Counted from the first letter of the stretch, positions 29,104 through 38,186 are shown. The stretch: 42,003 nucleotides of DNA from an uncultured Colwellia sp. (GCA_913062815.1 CAJXWZ010000042.1:1-42003); one strand, 5' to 3'. A program made the numbers and translations. The notes: a model not told the origin generated them from the sequence alone.

Positions 29104-29877
29104 ATGTCGCAATCTACTAAAAATAATTTTTATAGACCCAATCAACCGTTAGCACACAGTGGCTCCGCTTATTTATTTATGGGCTTTGAACTTGTTCGAA
29201 TGAAGGGCATTCGACGTTTTGTTTTTATTCCCTTAATGATTAATTTAGTTCTTTTTAGCAGTGCGTTTTATTATATGTACACCGAACTTGAATATTATAT
29301 GACTGCACTAATGCAGTGGCTACCCAGTTGGTTAGATTGGCTTAGTGCCATTTTGTGGCCATTAGCTGTGCTCACCATTTTAGTGATTTTTTCATTTTTA
29401 TTTAGTACCGCAGCAAATTGGTTAGCCGCGCCATTTAACGGTTTACTCTCTGAAAAAGTTGAAAATATCATTTTAGGCCAAAAAAGCCCTTCTGGCAGTA
29501 TGATGGCCGTAGTAAAAGATACCCCTAGAACTTTAGCAAGAGAGTGGAAAAAGCTTAGCTATTATGTTCCTCGTGCCATAGGCTTTTTTTTACTGATGTG
29601 GTTATTGCCAGTAGTGGGACAAGTTATTTGGTTTTTATTTGTTGCTTGGATGATGGCAGTACAATATAAAGATTACGCCTTTGATAATCACAAAGTACCC
29701 TTTGATGAAATGAAGCAATCACTAAAACAACATCAAGGGCTAAGTTATAGCTTCGGTATAACCGTGGCGATATTCTCAATGATTCCTATTGTTAATCTAG
29801 TCATCATGCCCGTTGCTATTTGTGGTGCTACGGCTCTGTGGATAGACCATTATCGCGACGACTTTATTGAAAGCTAA
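29104..29877 (+). CDS. cysZ: Sulfate transporter CysZ
   Basis: CysZ imports sulfate for cysteine synthesis. It has about four long membrane helices and family blocks GIRRFVFIPLMINLVLF, FSTAANWLAAPFNGLLSEKVE, YVPRAIGFFLL, FDNHKVPFDEMK and NLVIMPVAICGATALWIDHYRD, very close to E. coli CysZ. The frame also allows GTG at 29095; ATG at 29104 gives 257 residues and fits the family length. It is divergent from zipA, the arrangement seen in enterobacteria and vibrios. Confidence 0.94.
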   Translation: MSQSTKNNFYRPNQPLAHSGSAYLFMGFELVRMKGIRRFVFIPLMINLVLFSSAFYYMYTELEYYMTALMQWLPSWLDWLSAILWPLAVLTILVIFSFLFSTAANWLAAPFNGLLSEKVENIILGQKSPSGSMMAVVKDTPRTLAREWKKLSYYVPRAIGFFLLMWLLPVVGQVIWFLFVAWMMAVQYKDYAFDNHKVPFDEMKQSLKQHQGLSYSFGITVAIFSMIPIVNLVIMPVAICGATALWIDHYRDDFIES

Positions 29878-29957
29878 ATGTGTATCGCACTCTAAGATAA
29901 AATCGTATATATTGGCTATACTCAATTGATATAGTTAAAAATTTACGGGGAAACACT

Positions 29958-30308
29958 ATGACCTTAAAACTTAAAGGTAAATTACTCTTTTTCGCTAAGG
30001 TAACTTTATTCAGCGTAAGCACTGTATCCTTTGCAAATAGTGACACGTCAGGCTTTGCCATTCCAATGATAGATGACGCAAAAGTTTTTGCAGATTTTAG
30101 TGATAAAATGCCCGCCGTTGTGAATTATTTTACTTCGTCGTCTGAAGAGCAAATTATTGCTTTTTATCAAGAGAGTTTTGGTGACGCGACTTTTCAAGAA
30201 AGAAAACGAGGTCGCTTAATAACATCATATCAGCAAGCAGACTACACTATGCGTGTAGTTATTTCACAACAAGATAATAAGCGACAAGTAGACGTTATGG
30301 TCGAGTAG
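29958..30308 (+). CDS. Small exported protein of unknown function
   Basis: This 116-residue protein has a signal peptide (about 1-26, ending SFANS). The mature part (AIPMIDDAKVFADFSDKMPAVVNYFTSSS through the basic RKRGRLITSY) appears to be an alpha/beta domain of about 90 residues without Cys. ATG is preceded by GGGG about 10 nt upstream. It stands alone between cysZ and the convergent upp gene. I do not recognise a specific family. Confidence 0.7.
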   Translation: MTLKLKGKLLFFAKVTLFSVSTVSFANSDTSGFAIPMIDDAKVFADFSDKMPAVVNYFTSSSEEQIIAFYQESFGDATFQERKRGRLITSYQQADYTMRVVISQQDNKRQVDVMVE

Positions 30309-30357
30309 ACCAAGAAGTCAGGGGGCTTTAATCTTGAGTTTACTCACATACATTAAG

Positions 30358-30984
30358 TTATTGTGTGCCAAATATTTTATCGCCCGCATCACCAAGCCCT
30401 GGAATGATGTAGCCCTTATCATTAAGGTGACTGTCAATTGAAGCAGTGTAAACTTCCACATCAGGATGCTTTTCTGCTAACAAGGCCAAACCTTCAGGTG
30501 CAGCCACTAAAATCAGTACTTTTATGGTTTTACAACCATTATGCTTTAATAGGTCAATAGTAGAGATCATTGAACCACCAGTGGCGAGCATTGGATCAAC
30601 AACTAACGCTAATCGCTGGTCAATATCACTGGTAAGTTTGGAGAAATAAGGTACTGGCTCAAGGGTTTCTTCGTTTCGGTAAATGCCAACTACACTGACT
30701 CTTGCACTGGGCATATGTTCTAAAACCCCCTCCATCATACCTAAACCCGCACGCAATATGGGCACAATGGTGGCTTTCTTGCCTTTAATTTGTTCTACAT
30801 CTACCGAACCATCCCAACCATCTATGGAAATTGACTCTAACTCAAGGTCTTTAGTTGCTTCATAGGTTAATAAACTAGCTACTTCGCAAGCAAGTTCGCG
30901 AAAGTGTTTTGTGCTTATATCACCCATTCGCATTAAACCCATTTTATGCTGGATTAAAGGATGTCTTACTTCTGTTACTTTCAT
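30358..30984 (-). CDS. upp: Uracil phosphoribosyltransferase
   Basis: Upp salvages uracil to UMP with PRPP. The 208-residue length is normal. The PRPP-binding loop [11 protein letters not shown] is intact, as are the N-terminal [12 protein letters not shown] and the C-terminal uracil-binding [17 protein letters not shown]. It follows the GNAT gene at 31012 by 27 bp on the same strand. No uraA permease gene is next to it, unlike in E. coli. Confidence 0.97.
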   Translation of the reverse strand: MKVTEVRHPLIQHKMGLMRMGDISTKHFRELACEVASLLTYEATKDLELESISIDGWDGSVDVEQIKGKKATIVPILRAGLGMMEGVLEHMPSARVSVVGIYRNEETLEPVPYFSKLTSDIDQRLALVVDPMLATGGSMISTIDLLKHNGCKTIKVLILVAAPEGLALLAEKHPDVEVYTASIDSHLNDKGYIIPGLGDAGDKIFGTQ

Positions 30985-31011
30985 TTTTATTCCTTACTAA
31001 ACTCAATTAAT

Positions 31012-31422
31012 TTATAGCTGTTTAACCATAAAATATTTACAACCAGTTTTTGGATACTCTTGTTGCGTCCAAACAGTTTCATAACCATATTTCTTATAAA
31101 AAGGCATCGCTTGAAAATTCAAAGTATCAAGTAAGCACTTTTTACAGCCTCTATTTTTTGCTGCTTCTTCAATTTTAGCTAGAATCTTGGCGCCTAATTG
31201 TTGTCCTCTAAAATCATCTGAAACCCATAAAGTGCTTAATTGTAGCCAATAACCAAAAGTGCGCCCTGCTGCACCTGCAATAACGCTTCCGTCTTGTTTT
31301 ATTTGTACAGCAATTGGCAGTCGTTCATGCACTTCCCAGTTTTGCCAATTAAACTCTGCTATTTGGGCATCTAAAAAATCAATGAATGCTTGCTCTGGTT
31401 TATCTAGGATTTCAATATTCAT
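31012..31422 (-). CDS. GNAT-family N-acetyltransferase
   Basis: This 136-residue single-domain acetyltransferase has the acetyl-CoA-binding loop DFRGQQLGAKIL after the strand LWVSDD, and the C-terminal FQAMPFYKKYGYETVW block. A GAAGRTFGYWLQLSTLWV strand pair fills the core. The substrate cannot be read from the sequence. It is 29 bp after the AsmA-like gene and 27 bp before upp on the same strand. Confidence 0.85.
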   Translation of the reverse strand: MNIEILDKPEQAFIDFLDAQIAEFNWQNWEVHERLPIAVQIKQDGSVIAGAAGRTFGYWLQLSTLWVSDDFRGQQLGAKILAKIEEAAKNRGCKKCLLDTLNFQAMPFYKKYGYETVWTQQEYPKTGCKYFMVKQL

Positions 31423-31451
31423 TGCTATACCTGACGAAGTTGCGCATTTGC

Positions 31452-32207
31452 CTAGCCGCCGATTTTATCTAAAAAGCCACTCAATTTATCTTTAACCTTT
31501 TCTTTCAATTTCTTTTCAATTTTCTCTTTCACTTGTGACTTTTGCTCTTTTTTAGCCTGTTTCCAAATTGAATTTAAGGATTGTTTCAGTAATTCAACTC
31601 CTAGCTGACTAGCTACTAAGCCCTCATTTCCACCGACATTCACTAATTTAATGTCGGGCAAAGTTTTTTGATGAACTTTATTACCAAGCTCAGTTAAGTC
31701 AACACTGAGTGCTACACCTGCTAAAACAAACTCTTTGACTTTAATAATCGCTTCATCTTGATTAGTTTTTGATTGTTCGGCTTTTTTATCCTCTGTTGAA
31801 GTAGGCAAGTTGTTATCAATAGTATTAAGTATATCTTGAATATTTGACCCTGCAGTATTAGTAAACTCAACCGTTGCTTGTGGACTAGCAATGACAATTT
31901 GATCAATGACAATGATATCGGTAGTTAAACTTTCCAAATTAATATCCAAGGTGATTTCGTTCAAAGTAAACAACGAATCAGCCTTATATTTGCTTGGATT
32001 AGGCAATATTAACCCCTTGATTGTGCCAACACCTTTGAATAACTTTATATCTACACTTTGTACCGATACAGCTTGTCCCGTTACCTGTGTGCCTACTTCT
32101 TCTATTTTTGCTCTAATTAAGCCGTTTAATGCTCCACCGGCAATAAACCAAAATGCGCCACCAGCTAGTATTACTAATACAGCAACAAATATAATTACTT
32201 TTTTCAT
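31452..32207 (-). CDS. AsmA-like membrane-anchored protein
   Basis: This 251-residue protein has an N-terminal membrane helix (about 4-24). Next comes a region with VSVQSVDIKLFKGVGTIKGLILPNP and LNEITLDINLESL, the repeated strand pattern of AsmA/DUF748-like proteins, which bridge the periplasm and are linked to lipid transport or envelope maintenance. Residues 215-247 form a strongly charged Lys/Glu amphipathic helix (KKEQKSQVKEKIEKKLKEKV), unusual for a short AsmA-type protein. It is much shorter than AsmA itself. Function inferred only at fold level. Confidence 0.65.
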   Translation of the reverse strand: MKKVIIFVAVLVILAGGAFWFIAGGALNGLIRAKIEEVGTQVTGQAVSVQSVDIKLFKGVGTIKGLILPNPSKYKADSLFTLNEITLDINLESLTTDIIVIDQIVIASPQATVEFTNTAGSNIQDILNTIDNNLPTSTEDKKAEQSKTNQDEAIIKVKEFVLAGVALSVDLTELGNKVHQKTLPDIKLVNVGGNEGLVASQLGVELLKQSLNSIWKQAKKEQKSQVKEKIEKKLKEKVKDKLSGFLDKIGG

Positions 32208-32262
32208 TTCACTTCCTTAGAAACTATTGTTTAATTCATCAATTTCACAATTCAAAACTACA

Positions 32263-32826
32263 CTACTGTTGCTCTAATATAGACATAATCCATTGAGCAT
32301 TATCACTAATAAACTGTTTATCTACTGCACTGGTATGCTTCATCGCAGCTTTCATTCCTCGTATATTACTTTCCATCTTGGCCAATTGCTGCTCCATTTC
32401 AGTAACCATAGCGCTAGGTGCATTACTCGCTTTCATCTGCTCAATGTTATTCTTCAACATGCTCCCCATTGAATCAGTATTCAGTTGTTCTACACCTTTC
32501 ATTTGATGGGCCATTATTCCTCCCATGATTCGCATCGCGATACCATAATATTCTTCAAGGGAGTCAAAACTAGATTTGGCTAGCAATAATTTTACTTTTG
32601 GGTATGCCGCTGAACTTTTAATGGTTGTGATAAGTTTTTCTGGATTCGCAATATCTAAGTCATCAAGTGACGAATTGAGCTCTGGAAAGTCTTTTTCTAA
32701 TAACTGCCACTGTTGAGACACTTGTTGAAAGGAAAGTATCAATTCCTTACTAAGGACTTGTTTTGCTTGACTACTCAAGGAATACATTAGCAGTATAACC
32801 GTTAAAATCAGGCTCGTTTTTTTCAT
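32263..32826 (-). CDS. Exported helical protein of unknown function
   Basis: This 187-residue protein has a signal peptide (about 1-21, ending SSQA). The mature part is almost entirely helical, with Met-rich stretches (IAMRIMGGIMAHQMKG and MVTEMEQQLAKMESNIRGMKAAM). No Cys is present. It is 55 bp upstream of the AsmA-like gene on the same strand, so the two may act together in the periplasm. I do not recognise a named family. Confidence 0.65.
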   Translation of the reverse strand: MKKTSLILTVILLMYSLSSQAKQVLSKELILSFQQVSQQWQLLEKDFPELNSSLDDLDIANPEKLITTIKSSAAYPKVKLLLAKSSFDSLEEYYGIAMRIMGGIMAHQMKGVEQLNTDSMGSMLKNNIEQMKASNAPSAMVTEMEQQLAKMESNIRGMKAAMKHTSAVDKQFISDNAQWIMSILEQQ

Positions 32827-32997
32827 TTAAATATCCTTTTAATTTTCTTGATTTCAAATATAAATATTTATACTAAATCTGCATCAAGATAAAGTAAAAA
32901 GCAACTCCTCACTATGATAAACTAGCCGGAAATTTTGGTTAGTTACTTTTTTAACCAAAATAATGATGATTTATAATTTATAATTTAAGGTAATCCC

Positions 32998-33303
32998 ATG
33001 CGAAAAATATTTTCATTAACTCATGAAAAAATTAAAACTCCTCGACTAGTTGATGCTATTAAGCATGAAGTAAAAAAATATCTAAAAAGAGAAAGAAATA
33101 AGAAACTAGCCGATGGTGTTGATTTTTGTGATTTTGATTGTAAATATGGTCACACAAAAGGCAGTGCCGAAACTATTCATGTCTCTGCTTTAAACAAAAG
33201 CATTGATGATGCTGCACAGCATGAGTTAGCAAGCTTCTATTTAGAAATATTGGCAAAGCCTGGTTATAGAACGCCAAAACCTTTATCAGATGAAGAAGAG
33301 TAG
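32998..33303 (+). CDS. DUF6172 family protein
   Basis: This 101-residue protein has the family's conserved blocks: N-terminal RKIFSLTHEKIKTPRLVDAIKHE, a very basic KKYLKRERNKKL segment, DFCDFDCKYGHT, and C-terminal LASFYLEILAKPGYRTPKP. The function is unknown. The basic segment and conserved acidic/Cys residues hint at nucleic-acid association, but that is speculation. It starts with ATG after TTTAAGGTAATCCC and lies 50 bp before trxC. Confidence 0.8.
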   Translation: MRKIFSLTHEKIKTPRLVDAIKHEVKKYLKRERNKKLADGVDFCDFDCKYGHTKGSAETIHVSALNKSIDDAAQHELASFYLEILAKPGYRTPKPLSDEEE

Positions 33304-33353
33304 ATAGTTTAATCTTAAGTTTTATGGATTTCTAACTGTACCAAGGAAGTGTT

Positions 33354-33785
33354 ATGCATATTGTGTGCGCAAACTGTTTTACCACAAACCGTATTCCTAA
33401 TGACAAAGATCACAGCCAAGCAAGTTGTGGTAAATGCCAAAAAGCAGCATATTCTTCTAAACCAGTTGAACTGGGAATAAACACGTTTTATCCCTTTATT
33501 GAACGCAATGATTTACCTATCATTGTTGATTTTTGGGCTGCTTGGTGTGGCCCTTGTCAAAATATGGCCCCTGTTTTTAATAAGGTTGCGCTATCATCAC
33601 CAACGATACTCTTTGCCAAAGTAAATACAGAGCAAATCCAACAAATTTCTACTGATGCTGGTATTCGAAGCTTACCAACCTTGGTGTTTTTTCAACAAGG
33701 AAAAGAAGTTGACCGAATTTCAGGCGGGCTGAGTGAAGTACAAATGAAACAATGGATTATCCAATGTGTACAAAAGAGTACCTAA
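33354..33785 (+). CDS. trxC: Thioredoxin 2
   Basis: TrxC is a zinc-containing thioredoxin that reduces protein disulfides under oxidative stress. The N-terminal zinc site has Cys5, Cys8, Cys25 and Cys28 (CANC, CGKC). The active site is WCGPC (C65, C68), with the cis-Pro segment RSLPTLVFF. Its 143 residues match the family. It may be cotranscribed with the DUF6172 gene. Confidence 0.95.
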   Translation: MHIVCANCFTTNRIPNDKDHSQASCGKCQKAAYSSKPVELGINTFYPFIERNDLPIIVDFWAAWCGPCQNMAPVFNKVALSSPTILFAKVNTEQIQQISTDAGIRSLPTLVFFQQGKEVDRISGGLSEVQMKQWIIQCVQKST

Positions 33786-33907
33786 TTTACTTGAAACGAC
33801 AGTGAAATGCCTACTCGAGCCATAAATATGCTCAGTTAATAACGTGCTATAGACTAAAAATGAAATGGATATCGTAAGTGAATATAAGAACAATAAGGAA
33901 ATTAGAC

Positions 33908-34645
33908 ATGCAAAAAATCATCTTATTCTTAGTATTCGCTGTTGGAATGCTATCTGGATATTTTGCTAATTCAATCGTTAATAAAACACCAATCACAATT
34001 GAAGTTAATGCGAGTAAAGGCTTAGAAAGTAAGTTTCCTTTGGTAACAGCTAAAACTACGTTCGTTAACAAACAACCTAAAAAACAAAGCTTAAGTACAT
34101 CTTCGGCCACTAACGATTCTGTTGCAATGAGACAAAAGGAGCTTACTGGTCTAACGGCTCAAATTGAACACCTAGACAACAAATTCAAAAACCTACAAAG
34201 CAAATACGATAAAAACAACAATAGATTAATTCAGTTAACGATGGAAATGGAAACATTAGATGAAAGTAGCATAACAGATGACCAAATGATGACGCTTGTT
34301 AAGGATGATTTTTCCGAATTTAGACGAGATTATCGTGGTGCGCAAAGAGATAGAATTTTCGATTTCCACCAACAGGAAGAAGATTTAGATTGGGGCTACG
34401 ATATGCAAACTAGAATATCAGACTTTATCTTAACGCATTATAATACAGTAAACGTTCAGCTTACTTCAGTTAAGTGTAAACAGCATAGCTGTGAGCTTCT
34501 TATTAAAGAAACCGAAAAAAACACTTGGAGTTTAATTAATGAAGAGTTGACCAAACAGCCGTGGTGGAAATTTCATGTAACCAACTCTGCCAGCCGCTCG
34601 TCTGAAAAAGAACATCAATTAATATATTATTTCATGAGCAAATAA
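33908..34645 (+). CDS. Membrane-anchored coiled-coil protein of unknown function
   Basis: This 245-residue protein has a single N-terminal membrane helix (about 2-22). A coiled coil follows (roughly 80-120 of the frame, LTAQIEHLDNKFKNLQSKYDK), then a C-terminal domain with two cysteines in VKCKQHSCELLI. The frame also offers GTG at 33878. ATG at 33908 has AAGGA about 8 nt upstream and starts directly before the membrane helix, so I chose it. The Cys pair may form a disulfide in the periplasm. It follows trxC, but no functional link is shown. Confidence 0.65.
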   Translation: MQKIILFLVFAVGMLSGYFANSIVNKTPITIEVNASKGLESKFPLVTAKTTFVNKQPKKQSLSTSSATNDSVAMRQKELTGLTAQIEHLDNKFKNLQSKYDKNNNRLIQLTMEMETLDESSITDDQMMTLVKDDFSEFRRDYRGAQRDRIFDFHQQEEDLDWGYDMQTRISDFILTHYNTVNVQLTSVKCKQHSCELLIKETEKNTWSLINEELTKQPWWKFHVTNSASRSSEKEHQLIYYFMSK

Positions 34646-34792
34646 AACCTATAACCAAGCCAGTATTGGCCATAAAGGCTAACTAAGCTGTTTAATTGTT
34701 AAATTAATTTGACTTAGCTTTGTACGGTAAACCAAAGTTCTTGTACGGATAAAAACAAACAGCCGTAGGAACAATTATGCTCTGCTTCGATA

Positions 34793-35212
34793 TTAAATAA
34801 ACTTACACAACGCTAAACCTAACGGATCGCCACTACGCTCTGTATAACTAAACTTTTTATAAAAACCTTCTTTTCCTTTAGCCGCTAATAGCCCAATAGT
34901 TGAACCTTTAACAGCGCTACCAGCAAGATACGATTCAATATGTTCCATTATTATTGTACCTAAGCCATTACCTTGAAATTCAGGGGCAACAATCACATCT
35001 TGAATATAAAAATACATAACGCCGTCACCCACTACCCGGCCCATTGCCACAAGTGTTGAATGGTGTGTTATTGACACATGGTAAAGCGAGTTTTCTATGC
35101 TTGCCTGAGCAAACTCATATTTCAAGTCGCCCCAACCAATCTTTTTCCTTAATTGAATAAAGCTATTCACGCTAGGCTGTTCAAAGCTAGTAACAAATTC
35201 TGCTGATGTCAT
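34793..35212 (-). CDS. GNAT-family N-acetyltransferase
   Basis: This 139-residue acetyltransferase has the CoA-binding motif APEFQGNGLGTIIMEHI after the strand MYFYIQDVIV, and a late GKEGFYKKFSYTERS block. The substrate is unknown. It resembles the small GNATs that are often monocistronic in marine gammaproteobacteria. It lies tail-to-tail with the coiled-coil gene. Confidence 0.85.
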   Translation of the reverse strand: MTSAEFVTSFEQPSVNSFIQLRKKIGWGDLKYEFAQASIENSLYHVSITHHSTLVAMGRVVGDGVMYFYIQDVIVAPEFQGNGLGTIIMEHIESYLAGSAVKGSTIGLLAAKGKEGFYKKFSYTERSGDPLGLALCKFI

Positions 35213-35307
35213 GTCAATATAGATCTTAACTTTTAAAAGTATGTATGTGTAATGGCTATTAGCCTAGTTATAATCGCAGTTGATTAACGTCAAAAGTAAT
35301 GGTGTTA

Positions 35308-36108
35308 CTACTTCGTCGGTCTAGCTGAACTGCCAGCCAAGATCCCACCATCAATATTCAATTCAATACCTGTAACATATTTTGATTCATTTGAAGCAAG
35401 AAATAGTGCAGCAAAGGCAACATCTATAGGCTCTCCCATATGCCCCAATGGTATTTCTGCTGAAATTGATTTAATTGTCTCTGCTTTTTGAGATTCCTCA
35501 ACAAACATAGCATCCCACATAGGGGTTAAAATTGCCCCCGGATGAATCGAGTTACAGCGAATTGGGTAATTCTGCTCTGCACAATACAAGGCAACTGATT
35601 TAGTATGATTTCTAACAGAAGCTTTGCTAGAAGCATAAGCCGCTGCTGCAGGTATCCCGACAATGCCTGAACGTGAGGATATATTTACAATACTGGCAGC
35701 TTTTGAGTCCTTCATCAGCTTAATGGCATATTTACAGCCAAGTGCTACACCATCAGCATTAATTTGATGCACTTTGTGCCAGCTTGCTAGGTCTAAGTTT
35801 TCAGGGTCATGAGGGCCGCTTGTTTCAAGGAAGCCGGTTATGCCTGCATTATTGACTACTATATCAATACCTTGAAATTTTGTTTGTAATACGCCCACGG
35901 CTTGAATCCAGTCTGATTCTTTTGCTACATCTAATGCTATAAAAGAGGCACTATCTCCTAGTGAAAATGCTAAAGATTTTGCGCCTTCAACATCGATATC
36001 TGAAACAATAACTGTAGCACCTTCTGCCACAAATAGTTTAGCAATGGCAGCGCCAATTCCACGAGCGGCCCCTGTAATTAATGCTTTTTTCCCTGCTAGT
36101 CTAGCCAA
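35308..36108 (-). CDS. SDR-family oxidoreductase
   Basis: This 266-residue classical short-chain dehydrogenase has the cofactor motif TGAARGIG (13-20), a likely acidic cofactor-specificity residue in SDID (NAD preference is inferred), NNAG (86-89), and the catalytic residues N117, S145, Y158 and K162. It resembles cyclopentanol or glucose dehydrogenase-type SDRs, but the substrate cannot be told. A 10-bp inverted repeat lies 53 bp upstream of its start, suggesting dedicated regulation. Confidence 0.87.
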   Translation of the reverse strand: MARLAGKKALITGAARGIGAAIAKLFVAEGATVIVSDIDVEGAKSLAFSLGDSASFIALDVAKESDWIQAVGVLQTKFQGIDIVVNNAGITGFLETSGPHDPENLDLASWHKVHQINADGVALGCKYAIKLMKDSKAASIVNISSRSGIVGIPAAAAYASSKASVRNHTKSVALYCAEQNYPIRCNSIHPGAILTPMWDAMFVEESQKAETIKSISAEIPLGHMGEPIDVAFAALFLASNESKYVTGIELNIDGGILAGSSARPTK

Positions 36109-36160
36109 GTAAAACTCCTATTAAAATTGTTTGCTGATGATTATTAACAGAGACAAGTTC

Positions 36161-36190
36161 ATCTAGTTAAAATGGTATGCTTAACTAGAT
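36161..36190. promoter_or_regulatory. Perfect 10-bp inverted repeat upstream of the SDR gene
   Basis: ATCTAGTTAA (36161-36170) and TTAACTAGAT (36181-36190) are exact reverse complements with a 10 nt spacer. The site lies between the divergent SDR gene and the YbaK-type gene. There is no T run, so an operator is more likely than a terminator. Confidence 0.55.
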
Positions 36191-36322
36191 AAAACGCTTT
36201 GCTATATAGCTAAACGAGCTCAAAACTACACTATTCTATACTTTAACGGAACAAAAACTCACTGGTTAAAGCCCTGTCAAATACTATACTTTAAGCAAGC
36301 CAAATATAACGCGGAGGTTATA

Positions 36323-36802
36323 ATGACTATTTCTACTCGGCTTGACTCTTATTTAACTGACCATAATATACCATATCAAGTCATTGAGCATGAACACAGT
36401 GCTAGTTCTATCGGTAGCGCTATCTTGGCTCAAATTCCCTTAAACCAGATAGCAAAAGCCGTTATTTTAAAAGATCATGAAGACAGAAAGTTAATGGCCG
36501 TTTTACCTGCTAAGAATAAAATCAGCATTTCTGCAATAAATGATAACTTGATGGGAAATTATAAGTTGCTGAAAGAACAAGAAGTTTACCAAATGTTCAA
36601 AGATTGTGAACATGGCGCTGTACCACCCGTGGGAGATGCTTTTAACATGCACATGATTTGTGACGAAATGCTAGATACGCTAGATTATGTTTATATTGAA
36701 GCGGGAGATCATCGCAATTTACTACGTATAAAGCATGAAGACTATGCAGTGATTTCTGAAAATTGCAAACATCTACGGTTTAGTAGCGAATTGATTCATT
36801 AA
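36323..36802 (+). CDS. YbaK/EbsC-type aminoacyl-tRNA deacylase-like protein
   Basis: This 159-residue single-domain protein belongs to the YbaK/ProX editing fold, which hydrolyses mischarged aminoacyl-tRNAs in trans. The family's IAKAVILKD segment, with its catalytic-region Lys, is present, as are the hydrophobic MAVLPAKNKI strand and a late GAVPPVG loop. The specific aminoacyl group cannot be told. ATG follows GCGGAGGTTATA, a strong ribosome-binding site. Confidence 0.85.
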   Translation: MTISTRLDSYLTDHNIPYQVIEHEHSASSIGSAILAQIPLNQIAKAVILKDHEDRKLMAVLPAKNKISISAINDNLMGNYKLLKEQEVYQMFKDCEHGAVPPVGDAFNMHMICDEMLDTLDYVYIEAGDHRNLLRIKHEDYAVISENCKHLRFSSELIH

Positions 36803-36874
36803 CTGCTTTCTTCTTTTTGAGAGAACTTATGAAGGCCCTATGCAGGCCTTCACTTTACTGCTTTACCTTGAAGC

Positions 36875-37033
36875 TTAATTATAGCCAAGCACAAATACCT
36901 TACTATCTTCTCGTTCATCTTTATTCTCTAGTTTAAGGTGCTGCTCTTTGGTTTCATTTTTTTGGCTAATATAATATAACTGACTTGCTGAAAAAACGAT
37001 TCTTCTGTTTGCTGACTGTTGACTATTTAACAT
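36875..37033 (-). CDS. Small 52-residue protein of unknown function
   Basis: A complete open frame runs ATG (37031-37033) to TAA (36875-36877). A strong Shine-Dalgarno GAGGG lies 7 nt before the ATG. The product begins MLNSQQSANRRIVFSASQLY, is strongly charged in the middle (NETKEQHLKLENKDERED) and ends KVFVLGYN. There is no signal or membrane helix. It lies alone in an otherwise gene-free stretch between the YbaK-type gene and the solute-binding protein. The ribosome-binding site is the main support; conservation is untested. Confidence 0.5.
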   Translation of the reverse strand: MLNSQQSANRRIVFSASQLYYISQKNETKEQHLKLENKDEREDSKVFVLGYN

Positions 37034-37397
37034 GTTACTACCCTCGTTATTTTGTTAACTTCAACATGAATAAAGCATCATATATGCCATATTTAAAGAC
37101 AGTTACAAACAGCTGATTTATGGTGAATTTATTTTTCAGTGCGCTCTGGCTTTGAAGAAACTTTCCATTTTGCAATTCAATTTAAAATTTTTTCACTTCC
37201 GTTTATGCTTTTTGCAATTAAGCAAAATCTTTAGCTATTTATGGAAAAACTATTTACCAAAATAATCTGGTTGATGTTCACAAGCTATAAATTTTTCCTT
37301 ATATTCAGGCAAACGCCCAGAGAAAAACTATATTTATATTATATCTGTTCACTAAATTGGCAATTTTAACCTCGTCTTTTATGAAAAATTACAACTC
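37034..37397. other. 364-bp intergenic region
   Basis: AT-rich, with no open frame of note and no clear hairpin. It should hold the promoters of the divergent 52-codon gene and the solute-binding-protein gene, but I could not assign convincing -35/-10 pairs. Confidence 0.5.
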
Positions 37398-38186
37398 ATG
37401 ATAAAAAGCGCACTTAAATTTAGATCTATTATTTTCTATTTGATACAAGCTTGTTTTTCTTATCACGTCGGTGCAGCAGAATTATTGATGCTTACTGATG
37501 ATGGACCACCACATATGATTGCGACATCAAACAGTGGCATTGATGTCGATATTACCCGCGAAATACTTGAACAGATGGGACATACCGTTAAAATAAATTA
37601 TGCCCCTTTAAGCCGAAACATGATCCAAGTTGCGAATCAGCAAGCAGATTTGTTCTTACCTACCTTTTTTCAACATGATACTGATAAGCTTTTCATTTCA
37701 TCGCCCATTATAAACTACCGACCAACGATTTTTAGTTTAATAAGCAGCGATTTTGACTTCAATAGTATTGCTGATTTGGCAGGTAAAAACTTAGTGACAT
37801 TCCAAGGCGCTTCAGGATACTTTGGTGATGAATTCATCAAGGTATCTAAACTTAACGGTTATTCAGAATTACATGATATGTCGAAATTTCCAGAGATGTT
37901 AATTAAAGCCAGGTGTGAAGTTGTCGTTTTAGATTACTATATCTTTTATTATTACCTGCAAAAGTATTTGCAGCAAAATCCTGATGAATCGGGAGTTATT
38001 AAAGAAATTGAAGAGTTTATACTCATTCCTACCGTTAAAGCTCATGTAGGTTTCAATAATAAAATCTTAAGAGATATGTTTAATCAGCACTTAGCAATAT
38101 ATAAGCGTCAATATAAAGACAAAGCGGTAATTAACAAATATATTCCCTCTGTAGAAACTAGCCATCAAAACTTACCCGAAAATTAA
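37398..38186 (+). CDS. Periplasmic solute-binding protein (SBP_bac_3-like)
   Basis: This 262-residue exported protein has a signal peptide (about 1-27, ending HVGAA). The mature part follows the family-3 solute-binding pattern: TDDGPPHMIA opening, GIDVDITREILEQMG, a FISSPIINYRPTIFSLI hinge strand, and LAGKNLVTFQGASGYFGDEF. No ABC permease or ATPase is adjacent, so it may act as a stand-alone sensor or ligand binder. The next gene is a diguanylate cyclase. Its ligand is unknown. There is no obvious ribosome-binding site before the ATG. Confidence 0.8.
   Translation: MIKSALKFRSIIFYLIQACFSYHVGAAELLMLTDDGPPHMIATSNSGIDVDITREILEQMGHTVKINYAPLSRNMIQVANQQADLFLPTFFQHDTDKLFISSPIINYRPTIFSLISSDFDFNSIADLAGKNLVTFQGASGYFGDEFIKVSKLNGYSELHDMSKFPEMLIKARCEVVVLDYYIFYYYLQKYLQQNPDESGVIKEIEEFILIPTVKAHVGFNNKILRDMFNQHLAIYKRQYKDKAVINKYIPSVETSHQNLPEN

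Noticed and set aside
34720..34748. Direct repeat TTGTACGG between the coiled-coil gene and the GNAT gene
   Set aside because: Two copies of 8 bp only, with no symmetry or promoter context to support a site.
36831..36851. GAAGGCC/GGCCTTC hairpin after the YbaK-type gene as a terminator
   Set aside because: The stem is good, but neither strand has a proper T tract after it, so I left it out of the feature list.
37381..37401. Six-codon frame overlapping the solute-binding-protein start by ATGA, as a leader peptide
   Set aside because: It has no ribosome-binding site and is too short to distinguish from chance.
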